Source: Panax quinquefolius (taxonomy: Eukaryota; Streptophyta; Magnoliopsida; Apiales; Araliaceae). Taken from it: DNA of 64,000 nt. A program made the position numbers and the translations under genes. A model generated the notes under the pieces. The model worked only from the letters and a program-made list of their open reading frames with translations, did no database searches and was not told the DNA's origin. The stretch is taken from NCBI GenBank assembly GCA_020205615.1, contig CM035166.1, forward strand, positions 78,702,679 through 78,766,678, in the 5' to 3' direction. This document shows, in pieces, positions 30,866 through 43,095 of the stretch. Position 1 is the stretch's first letter, and each line of letters starts with the position of its first letter.

Positions 30866-33375
30866 TGTAAGACCCCAACTTTTTAATGAATAATATCGAA
30901 TTTCCTCTAATTATTATTGTGGATAATAAGGTATTAATTTGATATAATACTTTGGTTATGGGTGAAATGTGCAAATTTTGTAAAATAAGCAAGTGGTTAT
31001 AAAATATTCAATTGTCGGGGAATATTCGTTTGGTCGTAGAATATTCTTTGTCGGGGAATATTCGTACGACGGCGCAGCCATTTGTGGGCCCCATAACGGA
31101 TAATGGTCGGATGAAGATAACGACAAAAATTGAGTTTTTATAAATAATGACGTAATCGTTACCGTTAAAACTGTTGGAACACCCGGTGGGTAAAGTAAAG
31201 TAATATGCGTTGTTGCACAGTACCACACGGTATTGCATAGTATTGTTGAATTATTGATCCTTACGTAAGAAGGCACTAATCAATAATTGTCACAGTAGTT
31301 ACTGTTCAATATTTGATTTTATTGATTCAATAATTGCTATGTTGATATTTATATTATTGTTGTTTCAATAATTGTCACTTCACATCATCTCCATTATCAG
31401 ATCAATAATTCATATTATTTGGAATAATATTATTAGATAGCATTATTGGCAATGTCTAAAAAGTTCTATCAAGGAGAGGTTTCGTCACCTAATCATGCGC
31501 CAAAAGAGGAGAAATCCTTATCTGAAAGCCCCTCTTTCCGGGAAATGCCTGGTCATTATAAATGTGATTCTCAGTAATATTATTTATGAATAATTAATTA
31601 TTGATTCATATGATAAGGAAATATTTATTTTTGATGTGGATATAAATGATGGATTTATTTATGTGGTTACTAATGAAGGAATTAATGTTGAGGTATTTTA
31701 TCAGTATTTTGTTGGATTGGATGTATTTAAAAATCATTCGTTTGTGGATTTCGGATATTTTTTTATTGGAATTTGGAAAAACTTTCTTCTACAAAGTTGT
31801 AGAGAATTAAATTTCCTATGGAAAACACGCAAGTTTCGAATTTTTCTGATAAACGGACTATTTTCTATGAATTATTAAAGTTTCTGATTATTGTTTAATT
31901 GATAAAACATTTTGGAAAATTCTAGAATTGGTTGGTGAGAAATGTGCTCAATTGAATTTCAAATGTGGTGGGTGGAAATAGTAACAGGTAAAGCCATCAG
32001 GTAGCAGGTTAGTCTTCTATGACGTTCTAAGCATTTTTCTATAAATAGGGTGTTTAGTTAGAATTGAAAATCACACCAGAATTCATAAATTTTCTCTCTT
32101 TCTCTCTCTATAATATTGAGCGTATTTTGTGAGTATTTTAGTACTTTGAGTGTTGTTATTCAGTGAAAGTTCATTCAGCACTATATCCAGTATTCCAGTC
32201 AGAAGTACTGTCTTTGCAAGGTAAGGGATGTTATTTTCTTCTTAAAATAATATTTTCTTCAATATCATTATGCCGAAATATTGGTATGAACTTTTTATCA
32301 AATTTGGAACTTTTTGTGTCGGGATTACTATTCCCGTATACTGCATTATTCACGTATATGACACTATTCATGAATACGGCACTATTCATGAAAAAATGAA
32401 ATTTTCTTCTTTTTGTCCAAGTTGTCTGTTATTGTTACTATCTTTGATTGTATCCATGTTTTGATCATTATTTTTGAATTTCGCTTCAAAATTGGTTATT
32501 TTGAGTATTATTGAACTTGGATAAACTATAATATACTAATCCCTAATATTTGATCTTTTATCTCAATGGATTCGCTTTTTTTTAAAATATTTTTCATCAT
32601 CCTCTACCCTAAATGATGATATTGATGAAGATCTTTGGCCTGTAGTGCAAAGATGAATGATTAATCGATGAATATCTTTGCCCAGAAGTAAAGATGAATG
32701 ATTACCTAATGAATATCTTTTGGCCAGTAGCAAAAAGATGAACAGTGTTGAAATGAACATGACCAATCTGGTGATACAAATGAATATCTTTGCCTCAGAG
32801 TGCAAAAAGATGAATATTTGATTCAAGATGTATATTGATTGATGTTACAGGGGATAAAATATTGATGATGGACTTTTAAATCTTAGAAGATAGTAGAATT
32901 CTTTCTCTACTTTACTCTTTTAATGGATTGTTGTTTCCGCTGCAGTTGTTGATCTAAAACTTGTTGTCTATTATATTTTATCAGATTATTCCCTGTTGAA
33001 GACTAATGATAATTTGTTGTATATTATCTTAGTCATAATATTCTTTACTGGGCTAGTTGAGCTCACCCTTTTCCTTTTTGTTCCATTTTTCTTCTCAGGA
33101 GGTGAGAACATAGTAGGAACTAGTCGAGGTACGGAGTGATGGAAAGTTGTTTAGCAGTCCTCGCTATTTTGTAAAATAGTGTATCAATAATTGTAATGAG
33201 GACTCCTTTTGAGTTTATATACTCTAGTAGACAATGATTTGTATTCAAACTCACAAGATATGTGTGTCGTCGTATTTTACACGACAATTGTAGACATCAA
33301 GTGGTATTAGTTTTTTTGTGCCATGTATTCATTGGCGACTAATTGGTGATGTATACCTATTTTGGGGCCGTCACG
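30866..33375 (+). repeat. 5' LTR of element C (2510 bp)
   Basis: Starts TGTAAGACCCC, ends GGGGCCGTCACG (usually CACA). Three GAATATTC palindromes at about 31018-31072, the hairpin module at 31468-31556, TATA box at 32040-32047, TATTCACG/ATGACACTATTCAT repeats at 32330-32395 and hairpin repeats at 32625-32820. Confidence 0.85.
32040..32047 (+). promoter_or_regulatory. TATA box of element C 5' LTR
   Basis: TATAAATA in TTCTATAAATAGGGTG. The 3' LTR has the same at 47949-47956. Confidence 0.6.
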
Positions 33376-33376
33376 G

Positions 33377-33389
33377 TTGGTATCAAAGC
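33377..33389 (+). other. Primer-binding site of element C
   Basis: TTGGTATCAAAGC after the LTR end, as in element A. The following AGGATATGATCC leader is shared with A and, inverted, with D and H. Confidence 0.75.
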
Positions 33390-33556
33390 TTAGGATATGA
33401 TCCCCGCTAAGATGTGAGACAAGAACTAGGAGGGGAGAGACGGGAATTCCTTCGCTAGTATGACCCGACTAAGTTTATTTGGTATTTATTTGGTTTCACA
33501 AAGTATAGGATAATATATGACATGACTATTAACCCTTGTTTTATGGCGATTTAAGA

Positions 33557-34306
33557 ATGGCAAATTTGAGAACGTTAATAATGGAGTAAATGAGACTGTG
33601 GAGACACCTTTAATCACCACCCAGGGGAACGTGCAACAGGAAGGCAATATTCCTCCTGTAAACAACACTACCGAACAAATGATAAATGATGGGATGTTTA
33701 GGAGCTTTTTGTAGTTTATGCAAAACCAGACGAGGGAGACTCGTGCACAAAATACGGTTGAAAATGATAGCAATGCGCGACATGTCATAGCCAAGCAGTT
33801 CAAGGAGTTGGGACCACCAGAATTTCAGGGAAAGCCGGATCCGATCAAGGCGGAAACGTGGGTCAAACAAATTACCAAGATATTCGATGTCTTGGGATGC
33901 ACGGAGGAACAGAAGGTTCCATTATCCACCTTTATGTTCCGCGGTGAGGCAGACTCATCGGTGGGAGTCTGGAAGCGCACCCAACTTCGCAAAGACTCAA
34001 AGATGTCTTGGGAAACGTTTCAAAAATCTGTTTAATGACAAGTACTTTCCGAAAGTATTCATGCATATGAAGGAGGTGGAGTTTATCGATCGAAACAAAA
34101 CAACATGACAAGGTCCCAAAGACGAGGCGAAGTTTGCAGAGTTATCCAGGTTTGCACCTCATTTGGTCGAAAATGAGGAACGAATGACGAGGATGTTTCT
34201 GAGAGGTCTAAAGCCCGAGATTCGGCAATATCTTATATCTCATAAATTTTCTTTATACTCAGATGTTGTAAACAGGGCTCAATTATTAGAATGAGATAAT
34301 GAGTAT
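33557..34306 (+). pseudogene. gag: gag of element C, capsid region, frameshifted
   Basis: ATG 33557 begins MANL but the homologous frame needs a one-base shift to read ENVNNGVNET. The capsid domain follows: KELGPPEFQGKPDPIKAETWVKQI, IFDVLGCTEEQKVP and SWETFQK. Another shift near 34030 precedes FNDKYFPKVFMHMKEVEF and the RMTRMFLRGLKPEIRQYL helix. A TAG interrupts at about 33714 and a TGA within LLE*DNEYV near 34293. It would be the particle protein. Confidence 0.7.
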
Positions 34307-34918
34307 GTGCAATCGAGGGACCACAACCAGGGTCATACCGGTGGCGGCAACCATCGGAGCAATGACAACCAGAAGGAAGGAAAGCATTCAGACAAAAACG
34401 GTAACCACTCTGGTGGTAATCGTGGCTGTGATAATAGAAGGAGCGAGTCGGGAGGAGATTTCAAGAGGAGAAGGTACAACAATGATAACGTGAAGACGTC
34501 AGCACAAACATCAACTATTTCAAGGGGAGGAGAACGACCACCGGTCGTTTGTTATAAATGCAGGAAAGAGGGACACATCAGCCCAAACTGCCCACAACAA
34601 TCCAATATGTGTTATAACTATGGAAAGGAAGGTCATATAGCTAGAGATTGTCTAGTTGTGAAACCAAGTCCAACGGGAATGGTGACTCTGAAGGCTGTTC
34701 TGGACAAGTCAAAGTCGATGGCTCCTGGGAGGGCGTTTGTTGTGACTGCCCAAAACGCGAAGAACCCAAATGAGGTGATCACGGGTAAGCTAATCATAAA
34801 CTCTTGCGAAGTTTATACCTTATTAGATACCGGTTCTACCCATTCTTTTATTTCTCCTGCTTGTGCTCAACGTTTAAACTTGACTCAGGAGAAATTAGAC
34901 CTCGACTTATCTCGCTGA
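34307..34918 (+). CDS. gag C-terminus, zinc knuckles and protease start of element C
   Basis: A 203-codon open frame. A Gly/Asn/His-rich basic region is followed by CYKCRKEGHISPNC, a complete C-X2-C-X4-H-X4-C knuckle, then CYNYGKEGHIARDC, in which the second Cys is Tyr. The protease follows with LLDTGSTHSFISP, whose DTGS is the active site. It ends by a shift at DLDLSR, before the second half of the protease. Confidence 0.75.
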   Translation: MQSRDHNQGHTGGGNHRSNDNQKEGKHSDKNGNHSGGNRGCDNRRSESGGDFKRRRYNNDNVKTSAQTSTISRGGERPPVVCYKCRKEGHISPNCPQQSNMCYNYGKEGHIARDCLVVKPSPTGMVTLKAVLDKSKSMAPGRAFVVTAQNAKNPNEVITGKLIINSCEVYTLLDTGSTHSFISPACAQRLNLTQEKLDLDLSR

Positions 34919-35195
34919 GACTCTGTTAGAGAAACTTTCATTACATCCAATCGTTTATAAATCTTGATTGATTCAAGTCGGTACCATCACATTACCTGCC
35001 GACCTTATTTCGTTGAAAATTCTTGCATTTGATGTAATTTTAGGGATTGATTGGTTAACCACACATCATGCTAAAATTGATTGTTTTCGTAAGGTTGTTA
35101 GTTTTCATATTCCTAACCAACCTATTAGGTGAATTCAAACAACCAAACCATTAAAGTCAATCAATGTCATATCAAGCCATAAAGCTATTCGTTTA
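34919..35195 (+). pseudogene. Protease C-terminus and RT linker of element C
   Basis: The frame changes at 34919, then [27 protein letters not shown] and the linker [13 protein letters not shown] are readable, with a TGA near 35131 in the PIR*IQTT segment. It joins the RT block. Confidence 0.6.
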
Positions 35196-36100
35196 TTGAA
35201 AAACGGATGTCAAGCTTTCTTAGTCCATGTCACGGACTTGAACAAAAACACGTCAGATTTGAATACTATTTCTATTGTTAGTGAATTTCCTGACGTATTT
35301 CCTGAAGAACTTCCCGGTCTACCCCCAGGACGTGATGTTGAATTCTTTATTGACCTTGATCTGGGTACAAAACCCATTTCTAAAACCCCATATCGAATGG
35401 CTCCTATTGAACTTCAGGAGTTAAAGGTCCAACTACAGGAGTTGTTGGACATCGTTTCATCTGGCCCTAGTACATCTCCTGGGGTGCTCCGTGTTATTCG
35501 TAAAGAAGAAAGACGGGAGTATGCGACTTTGTATTGACTACCGAGAATTAAACCATGTCACCATCAAGAATAGGTATCCGCTACCTCGCATTGATGACCT
35601 GTTTTACCAGTTGCAAGGAGAATAATTCTTTTCAAAGATCGATCTTCGTTCTGGATATCATCAGCTGAAGATTAAAACTGACGATATTCCAAAGAATACC
35701 TTCAGAACTCGGTACGGGCATTATGAATTCTTAGTCATATCTTTTGGATTGACTAATGCTCCTGTTGCTTTCATGGATATAATGAACCGTGTGTTTAAAG
35801 AATATTTGGATCAGTTCGTTGTTATCTTTATTGATGACATCCTCATCTATTCCAAAAGCCGTGAAGATCATGAGCGCCATTTGAAGCTGGTACTGAAAGG
35901 CTTCGTGATAATAAGCTATATGCCAAGCTGAATAAATGCGAGTTCTGGCTTGAGGAAGTAGCATTCCTTGGGCTCGTGGTGTCAAAACATGTAGTATCAG
36001 TCGACCCGACGAAGATTGAAGCCATACAAAGTTGGGAGCGACCGAAGTCGGTGACCTAAGTACGTAGCTTTCTGGGCTTAGCTGGTTACTATCGGAGATT
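35196..36100 (+). pseudogene. Reverse transcriptase of element C
   Basis: Starts at [16 protein letters not shown], with [16 protein letters not shown] and the RT fingers. A shift at about 35455 breaks STSPWG..., then [32 protein letters not shown] and [10 protein letters not shown] are readable. [15 protein letters not shown] at about 35815-35860 carries the catalytic Asp pair. Further shifts and a TAA follow near [10 protein letters not shown]. Not functional. Confidence 0.75.
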
Positions 36101-36605
36101 CGTGGAAGGATTTTCTCGAATCGCTACTCCGTTAACTCAGCTGAGTCGTAAGGATACAAAATTCGGTTGGAGCGAGGATTGTGAGAAGAGTTTTCAAAAA
36201 CTCAAGAGAAGACTCATTTCGGCACCTGTTCTGACAATACCATCTGGTTAGGATGGATTTGTTATCTACAGCGATGCTTCAGGCAAAGGGTTAGGATGTG
36301 TTCTCATGCAACATGGGAAAGTCATAGCCTATGCCTCACGACAACTCAAAGAATATGAGAGGAATTATCCTACTCATGATATCGAGTTGGCAGCAGTCGT
36401 TTTCGCGTTGAAGATCAGGAGACACTACCTGTATAGGGAGAAAGTGGAGATCTATACAGATCATAAAAGCCTCAAATATTTCTTCACCCAAAAGGAACTC
36501 AATATGCGGTAACGACGTTGGCTCGAGTTTTTGAAAGATTACGATCATACCATCCAATATCATCCTGGAAAAGCGAACGTAGTAGCTGACGCATTGAGTA
36601 GAAGA
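36101..36605 (+). pseudogene. RNase H of element C
   Basis: [17 protein letters not shown] precedes [32 protein letters not shown] with the first catalytic Asp, then [10 protein letters not shown] and [20 protein letters not shown] in the PSG-EGF segment near 36249 and a TAA after ELNMR near 36510 break the frame. RNase H removes RNA from the RNA-DNA hybrid. Confidence 0.7.
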
Positions 36606-37265
36606 TCATATGTAGGTATGATTGCAATATTGTTAACACAAAGGTCCATTTTGTATGACTTCCAAAGGATGGAGATAGAGATGAAGGCTCCAAGTACCCA
36701 TGTGATGATATCAAACATACGAGTAGAACCAACTTTAATCGATAAAGTTAAAGCTGCTCAAGCTACGGACATGGAGCTGATGCGTATGAAGAAGAAAGTA
36801 CAAGAAGGTGTTATTCCAGAAGCAAGAATCGATGAAGAAGGAATACTTGAGTCAACTCCGGACTTTTCAGGTTCCTAACGATTCTGACTTGAAGCATAGA
36901 ATCATGATGGAGGCACACAACACACCATTTTCAATCCATCCTGGAAGTACCAAAATGTATCATGATCTTCGACATATATTTTGGTGGAGCAATATGAAAA
37001 GAGAGATCATGAGTTTATCTCGAGGTGTTTAACTTGTCAACGTGTAAAGGCTGAGCATCAAGTACCAAAGGGTCCATTACAACCACTTGAGATTCCAAAA
37101 TGGAAGTGGGAACACATTACTATAGATTTCGTTACGGGTCTTCCCAAGGTATCTCAAGGCATAGATGCGATTTGGATTATTGTTGATAGATTAACCAAGT
37201 CTGCCCATTTCTTTCCTATACGGGAGACTTATTCCCTTGAACATCTTGCTAGTCTGTACGTGAAC
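36606..37265 (+). pseudogene. Integrase N-terminus and core start of element C, cut by H
   Basis: After the RNase H linker, the zinc domain has NTPFSIHPGSTKMYHDLR with its His pair and [21 protein letters not shown] with its Cys pair. The core follows with [14 protein letters not shown], containing the first catalytic Asp, and [13 protein letters not shown]. It stops at the target site of element H (TGAAC 37261-37265). Confidence 0.75.
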
Positions 37266-40028
37266 TGTGACGCCCCCAAAATAGGTCCATTCCATCCAAC
37301 CCATTCTGAGTCGCCAAATACATGGTACAGAAATAACTACAACTTTATTATTACAACATATAAACTGTGAGTTTAAATATAGATATTGTCATCTAGACAA
37401 TATCCACACGCAAATAAATCCCCATCATAATTATTGATACATTATTTTACAAAAATGGTGAGGACTACTAAACAACTCTCTCTAGAACCTTCATTCCATA
37501 CCCGACTAAGTACTCGCTACATTCTCGCCTCCCGAGAAGAAAAAATGGAACAACAAGGAAAAGGGTGAGCTCAACTAGCCGGTAAAGAATATTATGACTA
37601 AGATAATATACAACAAATTATCGTTAGTCTTCAACAGGAAAAATCTAATAGAATACAATAGACAACAAATTTTAAATCAATATTCGCAATGAAATAATAA
37701 TTCATTAGAAGAGTTAAGTAGAGAATGCAAACTACTATCTTCTATATATGAATTTAAAAGTTCATCGTCGATATTTTATCCCTGTAACATCAATCAATAT
37801 ACATCTCGAATCAAATATTCATCTTTGCACTACAGGCCAAAGATATTCATCAATTGGTCATGTTCATCTAAACATCTGTTCATCTTTGCACTACGGCCAA
37901 AGATATTCATCAAGAAATCATTCATCTTTGCACTACAAGCCAAAGATATTCAGTAATATCATCATTTAAGACTGAGGATGATGAAAAATATTTTAAAGAA
38001 ACGAATCCAGTGAAACAAAATGACAAGGATTAAGGATTAAGGATTCGTACTTTGTTTTATCCATGTTCAAAAATACCTCAAAAATAATCATAGTTGTGTA
38101 AAATTCAAGAATGATCAAAACATGGATACAATCAAAGCTAGTATCCAGAATAGATATTTTGGACAAAAAGAAGAAATTTTATTTTTCGGTGAATAGTGCC
38201 GTATACGTGAATAGTGCCGTATACGTGAATAGTAACTCCGACACCAAAAGATAGAAATTTCCCAAAAAAACATCTTCACGCTTCATGAATAGTACTCGTG
38301 AATAGTAACTCGTGAATAGTAACTCATGAATAGTAACTCGTGAATAGTAACTCGTGAATAGTAACTCATGAATAGTAACTCATGAATAGTAACCCCGAGC
38401 ATGGAAAAGTTCCAAATTTGATAAAAAGTTTCAACCAATATTTCAAAGATAATGATATTGAAGAAATAATATCATTTGAGAAGAAAATAACATCCTTACC
38501 TCGAAAAGACAGTACTTTAGTTGAAACACAGGATATAGGCTATGACTTGAACTTGCATAGTATAGCAATACTCAAAGTATACTCAAAATACTCACAAGAA
38601 TACGCCGATAATATAGAGAGAAAACTTCGGTTTCGGTGTGATTTTTAATTCTAACCCAAGCACCTATTTATAGGAAATCGCTTAGAACACAAAGCGTAAA
38701 ATTGAATATAATAATATTATATATAAACAAAATTCATACGCCCACATCTTGAATCTGAATTCAGCCACCATGCACATGTTAAATGAGTTTCAAAAATGGA
38801 AAAAACGTTTTTGTAATTAAAAATATTTTAAACTTCCAAAAATCAATTATTTCGGAACTTCAATAATTCACAATAAATAGCTCTTTTATCAGAAAATTCG
38901 AATCTCGCGACTTTTTATAGGAAATTCAATTCTCTACAACTTTACAGAAGAAAGTTTTTCCAAAATCCAAACATAAATTGACCGAAATCCTCAAACCAAG
39001 CGATTTTACAATTTATAATCAAATTTCGATCAAGAAATGGGGTCCACCGACACACAAAACATGTGTTAATCATTTAATGCCACAAAAATACTCTTCCTCC
39101 TCGTATACTCATATATCCCACATTCATTGTAAAAATATCACCATTATTATATTATTAAAATATAATAATATATTTAAATGAATTATTTTATCAGAAAAAG
39201 ATAAAATTTCAATTTTCAACAATTGTCACTTTAAAAATTTTCTCCATCTATATCCACATAAAATCAATATTTTCCTCATCATATAAATCAATAGTTAATT
39301 ATTCACAAATAATATTACAGAATCACAATCTTGCAAACTGTAGTTCTCGAAGAAAGAGGGGCTTTCAATAAGAATTTTCTTCTTGGTGGCGCAATTAGGT
39401 GACCAAACCTCTCCTTAGATGTAACTTTCTAGACATTGCCAATAATGTTATCTAATAATATTATTCAGATAATATGAATTATTGCTTCGATAATAGAAAA
39501 ACATCGTGTAATGACAATTTATTGAAAAACAACAAGTAATATAAAATATTAATGCAAAGCAATTATTGAATCAATAAAATAAAATAATCGAATAATAATT
39601 ATCGTAACAATTATCGAGTAGTGTGCTTCTTCACGTAAGAATCAATAATTGGTGCAACATCGTAATCTTCTTGCTTAACAACGCGTATTAGTGTGTTTTA
39701 ACCACCGAGTATCCAACAGTATTAAAGGTAACAACTACGCCGTTATTTATAAACAACTTATATTTGTCGTTTTCTTCATCCAATCGCTTTCCGTTATGGG
39801 GCCCACAAAAGACGCTACCGTCGCATTTAATATTCCGACAAAGCATTTAATATTCCACGACCAAACGAATATTCCCCGACAATAATGAATATTTTATCAC
39901 CACTTGCTTATTTAAAATATTTGCGCATTTTACCCATAACTAACCACATTACTCAAATTCACCCTTACTATTTCAAAATAATAAATAAAGGAAATTCCTT
40001 TTTATTTAAAAAATTTTGGGGTCTTACA
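37266..40028 (-). repeat. 3' LTR of element H (left copy, 2763 bp)
   Basis: Plus-strand end TGTGACGCCCCC, other end GGGGTCTTACA. It has hairpin repeats at 37800-37960, a run of 14-bp TGAATAGTAACTC repeats at 38285-38395, a TATA box at 38665-38672, the GNRA-type hairpin module at 39345-39440 and GAATATTCC palindromes at 39830-39890. Confidence 0.85.
38285..38395 (-). repeat. 14-bp tandem repeat in element H LTR
   Basis: About eight copies of CGTGAATAGTAACT with C/T variation. Matching arrays at 44100-44215, 1-40 and, inverted, 17868-17960 and 21588-21700. Confidence 0.75.
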
Positions 40029-40096
40029 ACCTCCCCTCCTTATGAAATTTCGTCCTCGAAATTGACGTACGTACCTGGTGTTTCGAAAAGATGAGA
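40029..40096 (-). other. Polypurine tract and 3' untranslated end of element H
   Basis: Minus-strand reading ATTTCATAAGGAGGGGAGG runs into the LTR start at 40028. The TACGTACGTCAATTTCGAGG before it matches the tail after the chromodomain stop in elements A and C. Confidence 0.7.
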
Positions 40097-40468
40097 TTAC
40101 CTCGCTTTCATTTCCGTTTCCAACTCCCAGGTCATTTCCTCAATAGCATGGTTTCTCCACAAAACTTTAACTTGTGGTATGACCTTCGTTCGTAGGACAT
40201 GCTCCTTCCTATCCAAAATCTTGACAAGTACCTCTTCATACGTTAAGTCTTCGGCTATCTCGTCCGGTTCTAACTCAATGACGTGGTTCGGGTCGTCCAC
40301 ATATTTACGTAACATCGATACGTGAAAAGCGTTATGAACACGCGCCATACTTGGCGGTAAAAGCGAGTCTATAGGCCCGACTCCTATTCGATCGAGAATT
40401 TCAAATGGATTAATAAATCGAAGGTTTGAGCTTTCCTCACCTCTCGATTCTCGCTTTTGAAATAACAA
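40097..40468 (-). pseudogene. Integrase C-terminus and chromodomain of element H
   Basis: An open 123-codon block: FEILDRIGVGPIDS, LPPSMARVHNAFHVSMLRKYV and DPNHVIELEPDEIAEDLTYEEV, then the chromodomain-type VKVLWRNHAIEEMTWELE. The integrase zinc and catalytic parts, which should precede it, are absent. At 40469 it joins the linker normally found between RNase H and integrase, marking a deletion of about 1.1 kb or more relative to element D. Confidence 0.75.
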
Positions 40469-41240
40469 CTTCTTGCATCTTCTTCTTCATATTCATCATC
40501 TCGTGTGTGTAGCTTGAACGACTTTAACTTTATCGATTAAAGTCGATTATACTCAGATATCATCACGTGGGTACCTAGAGTTTTCATCTCCATCTCTATT
40601 ATTTATAAATTATCTGAAATTAGTCTTTGACAATATCGTACTCGCATTTTGTATACGATCTTCTACTCAACACGCCGCCTACCACGTTCGCTTTTCCAAG
40701 ATGGCATGGTTGAGTAGCATGTCTTTGAAATGAGTCTCCTTTTGAGTTCTTGAAGCTCTTCCCACATTCCTTGCTCCATTCGAATTTTGTATCTCTACGA
40801 GTCAGTTGCGTTAATGGAATAGCGATTCGAGAATATCCTTCAACGAATCTCCAATAATAATCAACTAAGCCTAAAGCTACGATTTTGATTACCGACTTAG
40901 GTTGTTCTCAATCGTGACTCATATCCCAACCTTGGATAGCACGTTACAATGACACCTATCAATTTACTATCGCATTTAATATGGTGTCCCTACGAATCGG
41001 CTTTGGTGCATTCCACAAAGGAAGTCACCGGATAAAGGCTCAGTACCAAATTCTATAGTTGAATTTTAACTCACGAAGTTCAATGGAGCCATTCGATATG
41101 AGATTTTAGAAATGAGTTTTGTACCGGGTTCAAATTCGATTCAAAATTTAATATCAGGCTTTGGGAGTAAGCCAAGAAATTCTTCAAGAAATACGTCAGG
41201 AAAAATTAATAACAACAGGAATATTATTCAAATCTTACGT
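40469..41240 (-). pseudogene. Rearranged RNase H and RT remnants of element H
   Basis: Fragments resembling the RNase H-integrase linker (about 40500-40680), the RT end with the GYYRRF-type region (about 40740-40960) and the RT start (about 41040-41180) can be aligned by eye to element D. Catalytic segments and the FIDD region between them are not present. No intact frame remains. Confidence 0.55.
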
Positions 41241-41858
41241 GTCTTTATTCAAATCCATAACATGGACTAAGAAAACATGACATCCGTAATAAACGAATGA
41301 CTTCATGGCTTGATATGAAAATGTTTGACTACAATAGTTTGATTGCTTGAATTCGAATAACAGGTTGCTTAGGAATATGAAAACTAACAACCTTACGAAA
41401 GTAATCAATTTTGGCATGATGAGTAGTTAACCTTAAAATCACATCAAAAGCAAATATCTCTATAGAAATAAGGTTAACGTGTAATGTGATAGTGCCAACT
41501 GAATCAAGCAAGATTTCTAAACAACGGATGTAATGAAAGTTTCTCTAACTGAGTCTCCATAAATAGGTCAAAGTCTAATTTCTCCGTAGTCAAGTTCAAA
41601 CGTTGAGCAAGCAAAGAGAGATAAAAGAATGGGTAGAACCGAAGATCTAGAAAGATATAAACTTCGCAAGAATTTATAATTAACTAACTTGCGTGCTAAT
41701 TTCGTTCGGGTTCCTCGATTTTCGAACCGGCCACGACAAACGCTCTTCCAAGAACCGTTGACTTTGAATTTTCTGGGACATCCTTTCAAGTCACCATTCC
41801 CGCTGGACTGGGTTTTGATATCGTATAATCTCGAGTGATATGTCCTTCTTTTCCACAA
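41241..41858 (-). pseudogene. Protease region of element H
   Basis: Minus-strand pieces [24 protein letters not shown] and the GTITLHVNLISIEIFAFD segment match the C-terminal half of the gypsy protease. The DTGST region near 41600-41650 is frame-shifted and reads as a degraded FLRSLYLSRSS. Confidence 0.55.
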
Positions 41859-41870
41859 TTATAGTATACC

Positions 41871-42314
41871 TTAAACTGTTGTAGGCGGTTTGGGTGATAT
41901 GTCCCTCTTCCCGCATTTGTAATATCTTGACCGGGTGGTCTTTCTCCTCCCTTGGAACCAATTCTTTGCCGATCTGTGCGTCTTCACATGGTCGTTGTTA
42001 AATCTCCTCTTTTTAAAATCTCCTCCCGACTCGCTTCTTCTATTTTCATGGCCACGATTACCACCAGAGTGGTTACCGCCTTTGTCCGTATTCTTCTTTC
42101 TCCGCTGGTTATCGTTATTCTGATGACTGCTATCTTCGGGATAATCTTGGTTATGGTCTCTCGGTTGAACGTACTCATTATCTCGCTCTAACAACTGAGC
42201 CATGTTGACAACATCTGAATAGAGAGAAAATTTATGAGAAATGAGATATTGTCGTATGCCGGGTTTCAAACCTCTCAGAAACATCCGCGTCATACGTTCC
42301 TCATTCTCCACCAA
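41871..42314 (-). pseudogene. Gag C-terminus of element H
   Basis: Open 147-codon block: ENEERMTRMFLRGLKPGIRQYLISHKFSLYSDVVN, then a basic Asn/His/Gly/Arg region with GNHSGGNRGHENRRSESGGDF. The first zinc knuckle is present but altered: YYKCGKRDISPK, with no first Cys and no His. Confidence 0.65.
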
Positions 42315-42911
42315 ATGAGGTGCAAACTCGATAACTCCATGAACTTCGCCTCATCTTTGGGACACCGTCATGTTATTCGCTCCGGTCTAATAAACTCCAC
42401 TTCCATCATACGACGAATACTTTTCGGGAAGTACTTGTCATTGAGCTATTCTCAAACATCTCCCATGACATGCCGAGTGCAATTTGGATGGTACGCATCA
42501 TGATTCCCACGATGAATCGCGCCTCACCACGGAACATAAAGGTGGCGAATGGAACCTTACATTCCTCCGTGCATCCCAAGACATCGAATATCTTGGTAAT
42601 TTGTTTGACCCACGTCTCGCCTTTAATCGGATCCGGCTTTCTGCACTGCGGTGGTCCCAACTCTTTGAGCTGCTTTTTGTGACCACCCGTGAATTGCTAT
42701 CATTTCCTCCTGTATTTTGAACACGAGTCTCCCTAAATGCGATTCTACATGAATCGCAAAAGCTTCTAAACATCCCCTCGTTCATCATCATCGCTCAATG
42801 GTGTTGTTTCACAGGAGGTACATTGCCACTGTTGCACGTTCTCCTCGTTGGTAAAGGCACAGCATCTCCCACGGTCTCATTTACTCCATTGTTAATATTC
42901 TCGGTCGACAT
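42315..42911 (-). pseudogene. gag: Gag N-terminus and capsid of element H
   Basis: The minus-strand ATG at 42911 starts MSTENINNGVNETVG. Shifted frames then cover MFRSF, ETRVQNTGGNDSNSR, the KPDPIKGETWVKQITKIFDVLGCTEE segment and KVPFATFMFRGEA (about 42498-42660). At least three frame changes break it. Confidence 0.65.
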
Positions 42912-43081
42912 TCTCAACATCGTCATAAAACAATGGTTAATTAAGGAAATCAATATATCACATAATATCCCTATATACTAACCAACTAACAAATAAGCTT
43001 AGGTAGACACACTAGCGAAGGATTTACTCGTCTCTCCCTCCTAGTTCTATTCCCCGATCTCCGCCAAAGATCATATCCCTA

Positions 43082-43095
43082 AGCTCGATACCAAC
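43082..43095 (-). other. Primer-binding site of element H
   Basis: Minus-strand GTTGGTATCGAGCT adjoins the 5' LTR boundary at 43096 and matches the TTGGTATCAAAGC site of A and C, with AA replaced by CG/AG changes. Confidence 0.65.

Noticed and set aside
38285..38395. CRISPR-like array of regular repeats
   Set aside because: The 14-bp units are contiguous without unique spacers and lie inside a plant retrotransposon LTR.
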